A stretch of 21,911 nucleotides of DNA from JASFRS01 sp050114795 (GTDB taxonomy: Bacteria; Pseudomonadota; Alphaproteobacteria; Sphingomonadales; CAKZYD01), in contig JASFRS010000017.1 in the NCBI GenBank assembly GCA_050114795.1, positions 1-21,911 of the forward strand, given 5' to 3'. The position numbers and the translations under genes are program-made. The notes beneath the pieces are model-generated. The model searched no databases. It had not been told where the DNA came from and saw only the letters and a program-made list of their open reading frames with translations. Shown here one piece after another: positions 1 to 8,137 of this stretch (the first letter of the stretch is position 1; every line of letters begins with the position of its first letter).

Positions 1-226
1 GTTCGATAAACGAAATAATTTATCGGAACAGGTTGCGGCGGACGTACGGAGCTATTTGGGAGACGTTGTTTATAAAACAATTATTCCCCGTAACGTCCGT
101 ATTTCTGAGGCGCCATCACATGGAAAACCTGCGATGCTTTATGATCATCGCTGCGCCGGCAGTAGAGCCTATATCCAATTAGCATCTGAAATGCTGAAAC
201 GTTCGCGTGCTGCTCAAGCGGCATAG
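1..226 (+). CDS. parA: ParA/Soj chromosome-partitioning ATPase, 3' end (partial)
   Basis: Only the last 74 codons are present, read in the frame starting at position 2 and ending with TAG at 224-226. The translation contains the C-terminal ParA/Soj signature: YKTIIPRNVRISEAPSHGKP, then MLYDHRCAGSRAY and a final helix. The family is a deviant Walker A ATPase that moves ParB-parS complexes and works with ParB in origin segregation. The Walker motifs lie upstream of the window, so catalytic integrity cannot be judged. parB begins 8 bases downstream of the stop, the usual parAB operon arrangement. The identification is firm because the R-N-V-R-I-S-E-A-P-S-x-G block is specific to this branch of the family. 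Confidence 0.95.
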   Translation, partial: FDKRNNLSEQVAADVRSYLGDVVYKTIIPRNVRISEAPSHGKPAMLYDHRCAGSRAYIQLASEMLKRSRAAQAA

Positions 227-234
227 GGGGTATC

Positions 235-1137
235 ATGACGAAAACGAGTGTAGGTGGTAAAAAGACAACCGGCTTAGGGCGTGGCTTATCCGCCCTTCTT
301 GGTGATGATGTTCGTATTCAACCTAATGGGGAAGGACAAACGCCAGATCAAGATGCCGTTAGAGAAGTACCTGTAGAACTCTTGGTTCCAAATGCTTCAC
401 AGCCGCGTCGTCATTTTGATGAGGAAGCCCTTGCGGAACTTGCTGACTCCATCCGCACACAAGGCGTATTACAGCCCATTCTTGTGCGACCCCTGCCTTC
501 TGATCCCGGTCTCTTTGAAATTGTTGCGGGTGAGAGGCGTTGGCGTGCGGCTCAACGTGCTAGATTACACCAAGTCCCTGTTTCTATTCATGAATTAAAC
601 GATGCACAAACCCTGACTATCGCGCTGATAGAGAATATTCAGCGTGCGGATTTGTCCCCGATGGAGGAGGCGCGGGCCTATCGACAGCTTGCGGATGACC
701 TTGGACATAATCAGGAAAACCTTGCTCAAGCCGTTGGTAAAAGCCGTAGCCATGTGGCTAACTTGCTGCGCCTTCTATCCTTACCATTGTCTGTTCAAAA
801 AATGGTTGATGAGGGATTGCTTTCCATGGGTCATGCGCGCGCGTTGATTAACGCTGAAGATCCTGAACGTGTCGCGAAACACGTTATTGAGCAGGAATTA
901 AGTGTCCGCCAGACTGAAAAGCTCGCGCAACAGAAGCGTGCTGAGAATGCCCGCGCGGGTGGCCGAAAATCACAGGTTAAAGACGCCGATACGCGTGCAT
1001 TAGAATCTGATATCGCAGCCGCTTTAGGATTGAAGGTCGATATTCAGTATAAAGATAAAAATGGTGGATCGATCCGGGTCTTTTATCAAACACTTGAACA
1101 GTTGGACGATGTTTGCCAGCGTCTGTGTAAGGATTAA
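235..1137 (+). CDS. parB: ParB chromosome-partitioning protein (CTP-dependent clamp)
   Basis: ParB binds parS sites near the origin, loads as a CTP-gated clamp and is moved by ParA. The 300-residue length is normal for chromosomal ParB. Visible elements in order are the N-terminal ParA-contact motif LGRGLSALLG (residues 14-23), the CTP-binding GERRWR box (99-104), the ENIQRADLSPMEEA segment (about 133-146), a helix-turn-helix at about 159-181 (NLAQAVGKSRSHVANLLRL) and a C-terminal dimerisation region ending VFYQTLEQLDDVCQRL. The ATG follows a GGGGG run four bases upstream and lies 8 bases after the parA stop, so the two are cotranscribed. The stop is only 6 bases from the stop of convergent holA. 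I did not see a canonical parS palindrome in the window, but a motif scan would be needed to exclude one. Confidence 0.97.
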   Translation: MTKTSVGGKKTTGLGRGLSALLGDDVRIQPNGEGQTPDQDAVREVPVELLVPNASQPRRHFDEEALAELADSIRTQGVLQPILVRPLPSDPGLFEIVAGERRWRAAQRARLHQVPVSIHELNDAQTLTIALIENIQRADLSPMEEARAYRQLADDLGHNQENLAQAVGKSRSHVANLLRLLSLPLSVQKMVDEGLLSMGHARALINAEDPERVAKHVIEQELSVRQTEKLAQQKRAENARAGGRKSQVKDADTRALESDIAAALGLKVDIQYKDKNGGSIRVFYQTLEQLDDVCQRLCKD

Positions 1138-1143
1138 GAACGA

Positions 1144-2169
1144 CTAATTATTGCGCGCACCAGCCGCCGCCAACCGCAATAACGCACGACTACAGGCTTC
1201 TTCCGCAGGTATATGGGATGTTTTGCATTCAACCTCAGCATTCAGCATGAGGTCTAAGGCGCGTTCTAATAAAGCCGGGTTCCATCGCCGTAACTGGCGC
1301 TCAAATCCCGCTTTATCTTTCCAAAATACAGGTGGTCTGAGTTGTCCAATGGCCTCAGCAGGGCTACGGCCTTGTTTTACCTGTAAAGCGGCGCGGTGTA
1401 ATTTCTCTAGTCTCATCAATACGATACGAATGAGCGCAATTGGGGCTATGCCAGATTCAAGGGCGCGTTGATATTCCTCATCACACCTGTTTGTGTCCCC
1501 ATCCAGCGCTGCCTCCGCCACGCGTTCAAGGGTTAAAGCACCGGTATCTCCAATCAACAGCTCGACATCTTGCAGGGTGACCTGCCCCTGGCCCTTTTTA
1601 TAAAGTGCGAGTTTCTCTATCTCTGATCGACTGACCCCCCTATCTGACCCTAGATTATGTAAGAGAAATTGCCGAGCATCTGCCGCTATTCGTAGGTCAC
1701 CTGCGGTCAGAATTTGGTCGATTAACGCATCAATAGTTTCACTTGTGTCACTATAGCAGGCAATGGCCAGTGCATCTTTGGCCTCTTCCGCTAATTTACG
1801 CAATTTTGAAGAAGTACTGAGATTACTGGCTGTTAGGACCACAAGATTATGGGGCTGGGTACCTTCAAGAAGGTCATTTAAGCCACTTAACGTTGTATCA
1901 TCTGCTCGATCTATCCGTATAACCCGCTTTTCCCCGGTTAGAGGCGGCTGACACGCCTCATCATAGACAATGGTCGGGTCGTTCTTCACCGTTTCTATAG
2001 CGATATCACTTAATAAAAAGGGGTCATTACTATCGCCAATGACCTGCTTTATCAGCCTCTTAGCGCGCTCTTCGACTAATCCGGTGTCCGGACCATAAAT
2101 AAGGACAAAACGAACGTTCGGACCAAGAGATTTTAGCTGTGCTGCAACCTCATGAGGACGGAGCTTCAC
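1144..2169 (-). CDS. holA: DNA polymerase III delta subunit
   Basis: HolA (delta) opens the sliding clamp within the clamp-loader complex of the replicative polymerase. The 341-residue protein has the N-terminal family signature FVLIYGPDTGLVEERAKRL (about residues 21-39) and an AAA+-like lid. The collar region is LERVAEAALDGD followed by the C-terminal RIVLMRLEKLHRAALQVK and LLERALDLMLNAE helices, all typical of delta. Delta lacks a functional Walker A motif, as seen here. The start codon is GTG, placed so that GTGA overlaps the TGA stop of lptE by four bases, implying translational coupling. It is the last gene of the DUF3576-leuS-lptE-holA run and converges on parB with a 6-base gap. Confidence 0.93.
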   Translation of the reverse strand: MKLRPHEVAAQLKSLGPNVRFVLIYGPDTGLVEERAKRLIKQVIGDSNDPFLLSDIAIETVKNDPTIVYDEACQPPLTGEKRVIRIDRADDTTLSGLNDLLEGTQPHNLVVLTASNLSTSSKLRKLAEEAKDALAIACYSDTSETIDALIDQILTAGDLRIAADARQFLLHNLGSDRGVSRSEIEKLALYKKGQGQVTLQDVELLIGDTGALTLERVAEAALDGDTNRCDEEYQRALESGIAPIALIRIVLMRLEKLHRAALQVKQGRSPAEAIGQLRPPVFWKDKAGFERQLRRWNPALLERALDLMLNAEVECKTSHIPAEEACSRALLRLAAAGARNN

Positions 2170-2684
2170 TGCCCGCCCTCAGCCTGTTTCTCTTTTGCCC
2201 GAAAGAAAAGAGCGATACGGGTTAAAATCAGGTCTGACACCCGTTGTGCGTTGCGTTCCCGGGCTTTTTCTTCAGCAGCGACTGTAGCGAAATCACTTTG
2301 CACCACATCAATGCTGGTATTAGCACTGACAACATCATCAAAAACCGTCTCGCCTGAGCGCACATCAATAAGCTGATAGCGCGCAACAAGGCGCACGCGC
2401 TCCCGAGTGATGGATTCATCCGATCGGAAGCCAAAACCCTCCAATGAAGGATCTAATGCTACATCCAAGCGATAGGTCGTTTGCCCCCCGTCATCAGGGC
2501 GCACGCCCTTAGACAACTCGTTATGTACCAATTGGCCCAGCCGATCGGGAATAGGTGAGACCTGGACGCCGCTTAACTGCTTTTGAACATTGGAATTCGG
2601 CTGGGTGCCATAAAGCGGTTCAAATCCGCAGCCTCCCAGAAGCAGCAGCAACAACAGTGCAATTTTCAGCGGCAACTTGTTCAT
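2166..2684 (-). CDS. lptE: LPS-assembly lipoprotein LptE
   Basis: LptE plugs the LptD barrel and helps deliver lipopolysaccharide to the outer leaflet of the outer membrane. The protein starts with a short basic segment, a poly-leucine signal core and a lipobox ending LLGGCGFEPLYG, so the mature N-terminus is the lipidated cysteine. The GFEPLYG motif directly after the cysteine is typical of alphaproteobacterial LptE. I chose the ATG at 2684, two bases after the leuS stop. A TTG two codons upstream (2690) would overlap that stop by four bases and is possible, but gives a less typical signal peptide. No strong ribosome-binding site is visible, consistent with re-initiation after leuS. The order leuS-lptE-holA is widely conserved in proteobacteria and supports the call. 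Confidence 0.9.
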   Translation of the reverse strand: MNKLPLKIALLLLLLLGGCGFEPLYGTQPNSNVQKQLSGVQVSPIPDRLGQLVHNELSKGVRPDDGGQTTYRLDVALDPSLEGFGFRSDESITRERVRLVARYQLIDVRSGETVFDDVVSANTSIDVVQSDFATVAAEEKARERNAQRVSDLILTRIALFFRAKEKQAEGGQ

Positions 2685-2686
2685 AT

Positions 2687-5245
2687 TCAAACCACAATAT
2701 TTACAATACGATTTGGAACAACAATGACTTTTCTAACGTCCTTACCATCAATGGCACGTTGAACTTTCTCCGACGCTAAAGCCAGCTTTTCTACCTCAGC
2801 TTTGTCCATATCTTTGGCGATTTCAAGCTTGTCACGAAGTTTTCCAGCCACTTGAATAGCGATGGTTACACTGTCCTCCACTAAAAGGCTTGGGTCCGCT
2901 TCGGGCCAGGGTTGGTTGACGATCAAGTCTTCGTTGCCTAACAGATCCCAAAGGTCTTCCGCTAAATGAGGCATCATTGGTGCGATAAGCATAGAAAGGG
3001 TTTCAGCTGCTTCGCGCTTTACCCATTCGGCCCCTTCGCCTTTGACTTCTTCCGAAAGGCTATTAACGAGGCTATGGATTTGAGCAATGGCTTTATTAAA
3101 CTGCAGACTTCCTAAAGCCTGTGTTGTAGCAGCAATGGATTGGTGTAAAGCACGCCGCATCTTCAATGCACTATCGGACAACGTCTCCGGCTTTACTGCA
3201 TCAGATCCTGATCCACTTTCTAAGAGTTCCGTTGCGACACGATAGAGGCGGTGACTGAAGCGCCAGGCGCCGTCAATGCCAACATCCGACCACAGAAAAT
3301 CCCTTTCTGGTGGGCTGTCTGACAAGACAAACCAGCGTACAGCATCTGCGCCATATTGCTCGACGATATCATCAGGGTCGATGACATTTTTCTTGGATTT
3401 GGACATTTTTTCAGAACGGCCAACGTCGACGGATTGACCCCCGTCCCGTAAAACGTATTGACTGTCTACCCGTTCGACCTCCTCAGGAAAGCGCCAATTG
3501 CCGTCTTGGTCCTTATAGGTCTCATGGCAGACCATGCCTAAAGTAAACAGGCGTTTGAATGGTTCTGCCTCCTTTAATTTGCCCATGCTTTGCAGTGCGC
3601 GGGTGATGAAGCGCGCATAAAGAAGATGCAAAATCGCATGTTCGATACCGCCGATATATTGATCGACGGACATCCAATAATTGGCTTCCTTCTCAGCATA
3701 GGGTTTTTCTGCGTCCGGCCCCGCAAAGCGCAGGAAATACCAGCTGCTATCCACGAAGGTGTCGCATGTATCGGTCTCCCGACGCGCTGCCTTGCCGCAA
3801 GACGGACAGGTCGTTTGAGACCAATTTGGGTGTCGTTCCAAGGGGTTGCCGGGACTATCAAAACTTACATCTTCCGGCAATATGATGGGCAGGCTGGACT
3901 TGTCCACGGGGACAACGCCGCAATCATCACAATGCACCATGGGGATAGGACAGCCCCAATAGCGTTGTCTGGATACCCCCCAATCGCGCAGACGATAATT
4001 TACCGTACGCTCACCAAATCCGCCTTCTTCAGCGCGTTGTGCAATTTCGGCTTTGGCGTCTTCTATGCTCATTCCGTCAAGAAATTGGGAGTTTGCAATA
4101 TGGCCTACACCATCAAAAGCTTTATCGCCGATTTCAATCGCTGATGGATCTTCGTCTTTCGGCACAACAACAGGATAGATGGGTAAGTCATAAGCGCGCG
4201 CAAAGTCTAAATCACGCTGGTCATGAGCCGGGCAGCCGAAGATAGCGCCGGTGCCATAGTCCATAAGGACGAAGTTGGCGATGTAAATGGGAATACTTGC
4301 ACCCTCCTGGAAGGGGTGTTTTGCACGCAGTCCTGTATCAAAGCCTTTTTTCTCCGCACGTTCTAAAGCTTCTTCAGTCGTGCCAATTTTCCGGCATTCC
4401 TCTGCGAACGTTTTTAAACCATCATTTGTTTCTGCAAGTTGCAGTGCTAAAGGATGATCGGCTGCTAGGGCAATGAAGGAGGCACCGAAAATCGTATCAG
4501 GCCGTGTGGTATAGACTTCAACCCGCTCGTCGCGCCCTTCGATATCGAATTGGAGCTTTAGCCCTTCCGAACGTCCAATCCAATTGGATTGCATCAACCG
4601 GACTTTTTCCGGCCAATCCTGGAGCTGTTGCAAGGCTTCATTTAGCTCTTCTGCAAAAGCGGTAATTTTGAAAAACCACTGCGATAATTTACGCCGCTCT
4701 ACCTGCGCGCCGGAGCGCCAACCTTTGCCATCAATGACCTGTTCATTAGCTAATACCGTGTGATCCACCGGATCCCAGTTGACCCAGCTTTCCTTACGAT
4801 AGAGAAGACCCGCATTATAAAGATCAAGGAATAGCGCTTGTTGTTTGCCATAATAATCAACATCGCAGGTGGCAAACTCCCGTGACCAGTCAATCGCAGG
4901 GCCCAAGCGTTTTAACTGGGCCCGCATGGCGTCTATATTGGCATAGGTCCATTTAGCTGGGTGCGTCTTCTTCTCAAAAGCTGCATTTTCTGCAGGCATA
5001 CCGAAAGCGTCCCAACCCATGGGGTGTAATACGTTATACCCGCACATGCGCTTAAACCGTGCGACAACATCGCCTTGGGTGTAATTGCGCACATGCCCCA
5101 TATGGATGCGCCCCGATGGATAAGGGAACATTTCCAGGACGTAATATTTTTCGCGGGCTTCGTCCGGTTTGGCGTTGAATACGCCTTTCTCTTCCCAAAT
5201 ACGCTGCCATTTAGGTTCACTGGCCTGGGGGTTGTAACGGGTCAT
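2687..5245 (-). CDS. leuS: Leucyl-tRNA synthetase
   Basis: LeuS charges tRNA-Leu with leucine and edits mischarged tRNA. It is a class Ia synthetase of 852 residues, close to the usual bacterial length. The HIGH motif appears as HMGH at residues 48-51 within YPSGRIHMGHVRN. The KMSKS motif is intact at 613-617. The CP1 editing domain lies between them, with the threonine-rich VYTTRPDTIFGASF segment and GTGAIFGCPAHDQRD. A zinc-ribbon-like insertion (HCDDCGVVPV, then TTCPSCGKAARR) precedes the catalytic-core return. The C-terminal anticodon-binding and tail domains look complete. The ATG at 5245 lies 54 bases after the DUF3576 stop, and the gene leads directly into lptE. Confidence 0.98.
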   Translation of the reverse strand: MTRYNPQASEPKWQRIWEEKGVFNAKPDEAREKYYVLEMFPYPSGRIHMGHVRNYTQGDVVARFKRMCGYNVLHPMGWDAFGMPAENAAFEKKTHPAKWTYANIDAMRAQLKRLGPAIDWSREFATCDVDYYGKQQALFLDLYNAGLLYRKESWVNWDPVDHTVLANEQVIDGKGWRSGAQVERRKLSQWFFKITAFAEELNEALQQLQDWPEKVRLMQSNWIGRSEGLKLQFDIEGRDERVEVYTTRPDTIFGASFIALAADHPLALQLAETNDGLKTFAEECRKIGTTEEALERAEKKGFDTGLRAKHPFQEGASIPIYIANFVLMDYGTGAIFGCPAHDQRDLDFARAYDLPIYPVVVPKDEDPSAIEIGDKAFDGVGHIANSQFLDGMSIEDAKAEIAQRAEEGGFGERTVNYRLRDWGVSRQRYWGCPIPMVHCDDCGVVPVDKSSLPIILPEDVSFDSPGNPLERHPNWSQTTCPSCGKAARRETDTCDTFVDSSWYFLRFAGPDAEKPYAEKEANYWMSVDQYIGGIEHAILHLLYARFITRALQSMGKLKEAEPFKRLFTLGMVCHETYKDQDGNWRFPEEVERVDSQYVLRDGGQSVDVGRSEKMSKSKKNVIDPDDIVEQYGADAVRWFVLSDSPPERDFLWSDVGIDGAWRFSHRLYRVATELLESGSGSDAVKPETLSDSALKMRRALHQSIAATTQALGSLQFNKAIAQIHSLVNSLSEEVKGEGAEWVKREAAETLSMLIAPMMPHLAEDLWDLLGNEDLIVNQPWPEADPSLLVEDSVTIAIQVAGKLRDKLEIAKDMDKAEVEKLALASEKVQRAIDGKDVRKVIVVPNRIVNIVV

Positions 5246-5299
5246 TGAGGAAGATAATCCTTAATCTAAATCGGTAATTATACTGTGCTGGAAAAGGTC

Positions 5300-5734
5300 T
5301 TATTCACCGTCAATCGTGGCAAGCCGCAATTCACGCGCGCGCCGCAAAATGGCTTCTTCAATCTTTTGCGTCGTTCCCTCACGCACTGGTGCGGATACCC
5401 AGCCGCTGGCTTGTGCCACTTCGCGGAAGGTATTCACGGTGATAGAATCTGCGCTTAAGCGACGGTCTAAAACATAGACTGCAACTTTTAATCGCTCTGT
5501 CGGAACGTCAGGATTCACGTACCACTCTGTCAGGATTGTACCGCTGGCTCCATCGACCTGCGCCATGGGCATGAAGGACAAGGTGTCGAGCGCCGCACGC
5601 CAAAGATATCCGTTTACACTAATTGCATAAGTCTGGTCTTCAATGGGTTTTGCTTTGTTACCCCCACCGCAGGCGGACAAGCCTAATGCTAAAATGCCCC
5701 CAGCGATAAGTTGTGCCCATTTGATTTTTCTCAT
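5300..5734 (-). CDS. DUF3576 family lipoprotein
   Basis: This is a small predicted lipoprotein of unknown function, a conserved alphaproteobacterial family found upstream of leuS. The N-terminus is basic (MRKIKWAQ), followed by a hydrophobic stretch and a lipobox (LALGLSACGGG), so the mature protein should be anchored by the cysteine at about residue 22. The rest contains the recognisable core with SFMPMAQVDGASGTILTEW and a C-terminal RRARELRLA helix. I chose the ATG at 5734 because GGAG sits 9 bases upstream. An in-frame ATG at 5749 has its purine run directly abutting the codon. It is the first gene of the leuS-lptE-holA transcript, so a role in envelope biogenesis is plausible but is inference from position only. 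Confidence 0.85.
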   Translation of the reverse strand: MRKIKWAQLIAGGILALGLSACGGGNKAKPIEDQTYAISVNGYLWRAALDTLSFMPMAQVDGASGTILTEWYVNPDVPTERLKVAVYVLDRRLSADSITVNTFREVAQASGWVSAPVREGTTQKIEEAILRRARELRLATIDGE

Positions 5735-5760
5735 TGGCCGTAACTCCATCCTTTTATAAT

Positions 5761-5792
5761 GAGCTGCCCTTGTTTTTTAAGCGACTCAGCTC
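5761..5792. repeat. Short inverted repeat upstream of the DUF3576 gene
   Basis: The arms GAGCTG (5761-5766) and CAGCTC (5787-5792) are perfect complements separated by 20 bases. The pair lies in the divergent intergenic region 5735-5992, just upstream of the DUF3576 start. It could be an operator or a chance match; six-base arms are short. The rest of this intergenic region shows only the extended -10 promoter listed separately. Confidence 0.3.
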
Positions 5793-5924
5793 TTTGTAAC
5801 CGCCACAATGCCTCTAGTAACCCTCATAAACGCCTTGTCCAATAGTTTTTCTTGGATTATGACGCTTCCGGTAACGATTCTTTGTTGCCTTAGTACAACA
5901 TTGCGGCGGGAAAGCGGTCGCAAA

Positions 5925-5933
5925 TGCTATAAT
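5925..5933 (+). promoter_or_regulatory. Extended -10 promoter for the 5993 gene
   Basis: TGCTATAAT is a perfect extended -10 element (TGn plus TATAAT). A TTGCGG hexamer at 5901-5906 is 21 bases away, too far to be a regular -35, which fits an extended -10 promoter that needs little -35 contact. Transcription would begin near 5940, about 50 bases before the ATG at 5993. Confidence 0.55.
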
Positions 5934-5992
5934 ATAGTGTTAACAAAGCGGATGTAGATTAAGCTTATTGTGAGCTTGAAAGTCACTATGCG

Positions 5993-6853
5993 ATGAAACC
6001 TGATAACAAAAAGCACAGCTTAAAAGTTATCCTTGCATCTGTTCTAATGATGCAGGCGGGTAGTGCATGGGCGCAGGGCACAGACCAAGCTGATGAAGAT
6101 GGCTTCCTTTATTTTAAAGACGCACCTGAACAAGAAAGTCCGCAAAATCTGAATATCGATGCTGCAACCTTGGATGCGGAAATTCAGGCTCTGGGTCAAA
6201 GCCGAAACTTTATCGATATTGATCGCGATGGCTCTTTAGCAGATGAAGCGGATAAGGATCGGTTTGTTGTTCCTTTCACACCGCGTAAGCTTGATACGCA
6301 AATCACATTACTTTTCGCGGATGGTAAGCAGGATAACGATAGCTTCCAGGGCCAATTTAACGATTATATCACCCCTGGTGGTAGCGGTATCGAACTAGCG
6401 CTTAAATCCCAGTTTGAGCAGCAGGAAACTCCGCCACTTAGTCTGGCTTTCAATCCTGGGGCTCAATCCTCTTTCATTGAAAGTAGATCAAATGTGGCGC
6501 TTGAGCTGAGTTTCTCGAACCTCAGCTTTGATGCAGGTGTCAACCGTCGTCATACGGCCTTTGATGATCTTTATTATGGCGTTGATCTTGGCCTCCGCTA
6601 TACAGCAAAATCCTGGCGGACGAGCCTGCAAATCACAGGCCAACAAGCTGAGCGGACAAGTAATTTCATTGATTTAAGTGGCACCCATGATCGGTTCTTT
6701 GCTGTAGAACTGGGTGCGGCCTATGATCTGACACCAAGTTGGTCTTTAACTGGTGGGCTGCGCTATTCAGGGTTTAAAGACAACTTAGATTTTGGCCTGG
6801 ATGATGGCTTGTCAGATGGGCGTGTCTTCATGGGTACGGCGCTGACTTTCTAA
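5993..6853 (+). CDS. Unrecognised secreted protein, probable outer-membrane beta-barrel
   Basis: I do not recognise a named family. The 286-residue product starts with a clear Sec signal peptide (basic MKPDNKKHSLK, hydrophobic core, cleavage after AWA). An acidic, repeat-free linker follows, with a DIDRDG segment (residues 75-80) resembling a calcium-loop start. From about residue 100 the sequence alternates polar and hydrophobic residues in strands such as DTQITLLFADG, NVALELSFSNLSFDAGVNRR, YGVDLGLRYTAKSWRTSLQITG, FFAVELGAAYDLTPSWSLTGG and VFMGTALTF. It ends in phenylalanine, as outer-membrane barrel proteins do for Bam recognition. The C-terminal part resembles small porin-like or autotransporter-type barrels in composition. 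It has its own promoter and no operon partner. The stop overlaps the stop of the convergent gene by four bases. Barrel topology is inference from strand pattern; function is unknown. Confidence 0.75.
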   Translation: MKPDNKKHSLKVILASVLMMQAGSAWAQGTDQADEDGFLYFKDAPEQESPQNLNIDAATLDAEIQALGQSRNFIDIDRDGSLADEADKDRFVVPFTPRKLDTQITLLFADGKQDNDSFQGQFNDYITPGGSGIELALKSQFEQQETPPLSLAFNPGAQSSFIESRSNVALELSFSNLSFDAGVNRRHTAFDDLYYGVDLGLRYTAKSWRTSLQITGQQAERTSNFIDLSGTHDRFFAVELGAAYDLTPSWSLTGGLRYSGFKDNLDFGLDDGLSDGRVFMGTALTF

Positions 6854-7410
6854 GTCTTTTCCAAAAAATATCCAATTCCAGCAAAGCCAGTAACGCCAAG
6901 ATCTGCTATTTTTGGCCATGTCTTGGCATTAATACCACCCATGGCGTAAACGGGTAGGTTGGTTTGAGCCATTAAGCCCTTCAGACCTTTAATGCCAAGG
7001 GTGTTACTGCCTTTATGGCTCTTTGTTTCGAAAATTGGAGAAATAATAACTGCTGATGCGGACATTTCCTCTGCATGCTTCAGTTCACCTTCATCGTGAA
7101 CAGCATAAGTTGAGATAAGTGGCGGGTTTAATGGTGCCGAATCCGCCCATTTTGGCCAATGTACGCCATCCGCGCCACAGGCTATTGCCAGGTCCTTATC
7201 AGCGGCAATCAAGACCATATGCTTTGCATTATGTGCTGCCTTCACGACCTTTAATGCCAGGTCCTTGCGGTTCGGGTGATTGTAATTTCGGAAAATCACA
7301 CCGCAGTTTTTGGGGAGCGTATGAATGACACTGATCGGATCGGCCACGCGTTCATCCGTTAAAAACCAAGCGGATGGAAGTCCTATTGTCTTTGATGTTT
7401 TGACTGTCAT
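6850..7410 (-). CDS. ThiE/TenI-like (TMP-TENI fold) protein, probably not a canonical thiamine-phosphate synthase
   Basis: The 186-residue protein shows the TIM-barrel blocks of the thiamine-monophosphate synthase/TenI family: SAWFLTDERVADP near the N-terminus, GADGVHWPKWAD (about 79-90), ISPIFETKSHKG (about 123-134) and VYAMGGINAKTW with GVTGFAGIGYF at the C-terminus. ThiE joins the pyrimidine and thiazole moieties of thiamine. In canonical ThiE the segment before GADGVH is N-D and the one after is LGQED, carrying metal and diphosphate ligands. Here they read AADKDLAIACGADGVHWPK, so those acidic and amide residues are missing. The lysine usual after the TxT/S block is replaced by histidine. 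The ATG at 7410 has GGGA upstream; an in-frame ATG at 7476 would overlap the divergent yggS start. No thiamine gene is adjacent. TenI-like or a regulatory/altered-substrate role are alternatives. Confidence 0.75.
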   Translation of the reverse strand: MTVKTSKTIGLPSAWFLTDERVADPISVIHTLPKNCGVIFRNYNHPNRKDLALKVVKAAHNAKHMVLIAADKDLAIACGADGVHWPKWADSAPLNPPLISTYAVHDEGELKHAEEMSASAVIISPIFETKSHKGSNTLGIKGLKGLMAQTNLPVYAMGGINAKTWPKIADLGVTGFAGIGYFLEKT

Positions 7411-7462
7411 CGGATTTCCCGCATTGAACAGATATTCTTCAACAGGTATAGACTGCCATATA

Positions 7463-8137
7463 ATGACTGAACACAATTCTATTCATAATGCATTGGATTT
7501 AATCCACCGGCGTATCGCCATGGCTGCTGAAGCTGCGGACCGGAAGCCGTCGGATATCCAATTAATGGCTGTGTCCAAAACGAAAAGTGCTGAACAGATC
7601 GAACAGGCCATTTTAGCTGGGCAAAAGCTCTTTGGTGAAAACCGGGTACAGGAAGCCCAGGAAAAATGGCCATCCTTGTTGGAAAAATACCCAGATATCG
7701 AACTCCATCTGATTGGACCACTGCAAAGCAATAAAGTGCGCCAGGCTGTTAAGCTGTTTCACGCCATTCATACCTTGGACCGCGCAAAGCTTGCTAATAG
7801 TCTTGCTCGTATTTGCAAAGAGGAAGGGGTTTCTCCCCAGATTTTCATTCAAGTTAATACAGGGAATGAGCCGCAAAAAGCAGGTGTTGCCATTAATGAA
7901 GTGGATGATTTGGTTGCGCTGGCCCGAGATGAGTTGAAACTGGATGTGCGGGGCTTGATGGCTATTCCACCGGTTGAGGATCACCCAGGGCCGCATTTTG
8001 CTCTTTTAGCCCGTGCTGCTAAGCGCCTGAACCTTGATGAGCTGTCTATGGGGATGAGTGGTGACTATGAGCAGGCCGTTCAATTGGGAGCGACTATTGT
8101 GCGGGTTGGTTCAGCAATTTTTGGCGCGCGCGACTAA
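7463..8137 (+). CDS. yggS: YggS family pyridoxal-phosphate homeostasis protein
   Basis: The YggS/PLPBP family binds pyridoxal 5'-phosphate on a lysine in an alanine-racemase-like barrel and buffers vitamin B6 and amino-acid metabolism without known catalysis. The 224-residue product has LMAVSKTK with the Schiff-base lysine at residue 39. It also has FGENRVQEAQEKW, HLIGPLQSNK, the VNTGNEPQKAG segment, LMAIPP, and the terminal LSMGMSGDYEQAVQLGATI with VRVGSAIFG. The ATG at 7463 was chosen because the family starts about here; the frame is open further upstream but into the divergent ThiE-like gene. The ribosome-binding site is weak. In many proteobacteria yggS neighbours proC or cell-envelope genes; here it stands divergent from a ThiE-like gene, 52 bases apart. 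Confidence 0.95.
   Translation: MTEHNSIHNALDLIHRRIAMAAEAADRKPSDIQLMAVSKTKSAEQIEQAILAGQKLFGENRVQEAQEKWPSLLEKYPDIELHLIGPLQSNKVRQAVKLFHAIHTLDRAKLANSLARICKEEGVSPQIFIQVNTGNEPQKAGVAINEVDDLVALARDELKLDVRGLMAIPPVEDHPGPHFALLARAAKRLNLDELSMGMSGDYEQAVQLGATIVRVGSAIFGARD

Noticed and set aside
1..1137. parS centromere site near parAB
   Set aside because: I looked for the TGTTTCACGTGAAACA-like palindrome and did not find it; near matches such as GCGAAACACG lack the dyad.
3590..4144. 184-codon open frame opposite leuS
   Set aside because: It lies wholly inside the conserved leuS coding region on the other strand and has no domain-like pattern.
7459..7464. TATAAT overlapping the yggS start codon
   Set aside because: Transcription from it would start inside the gene, after the ATG, so it is not the yggS promoter.
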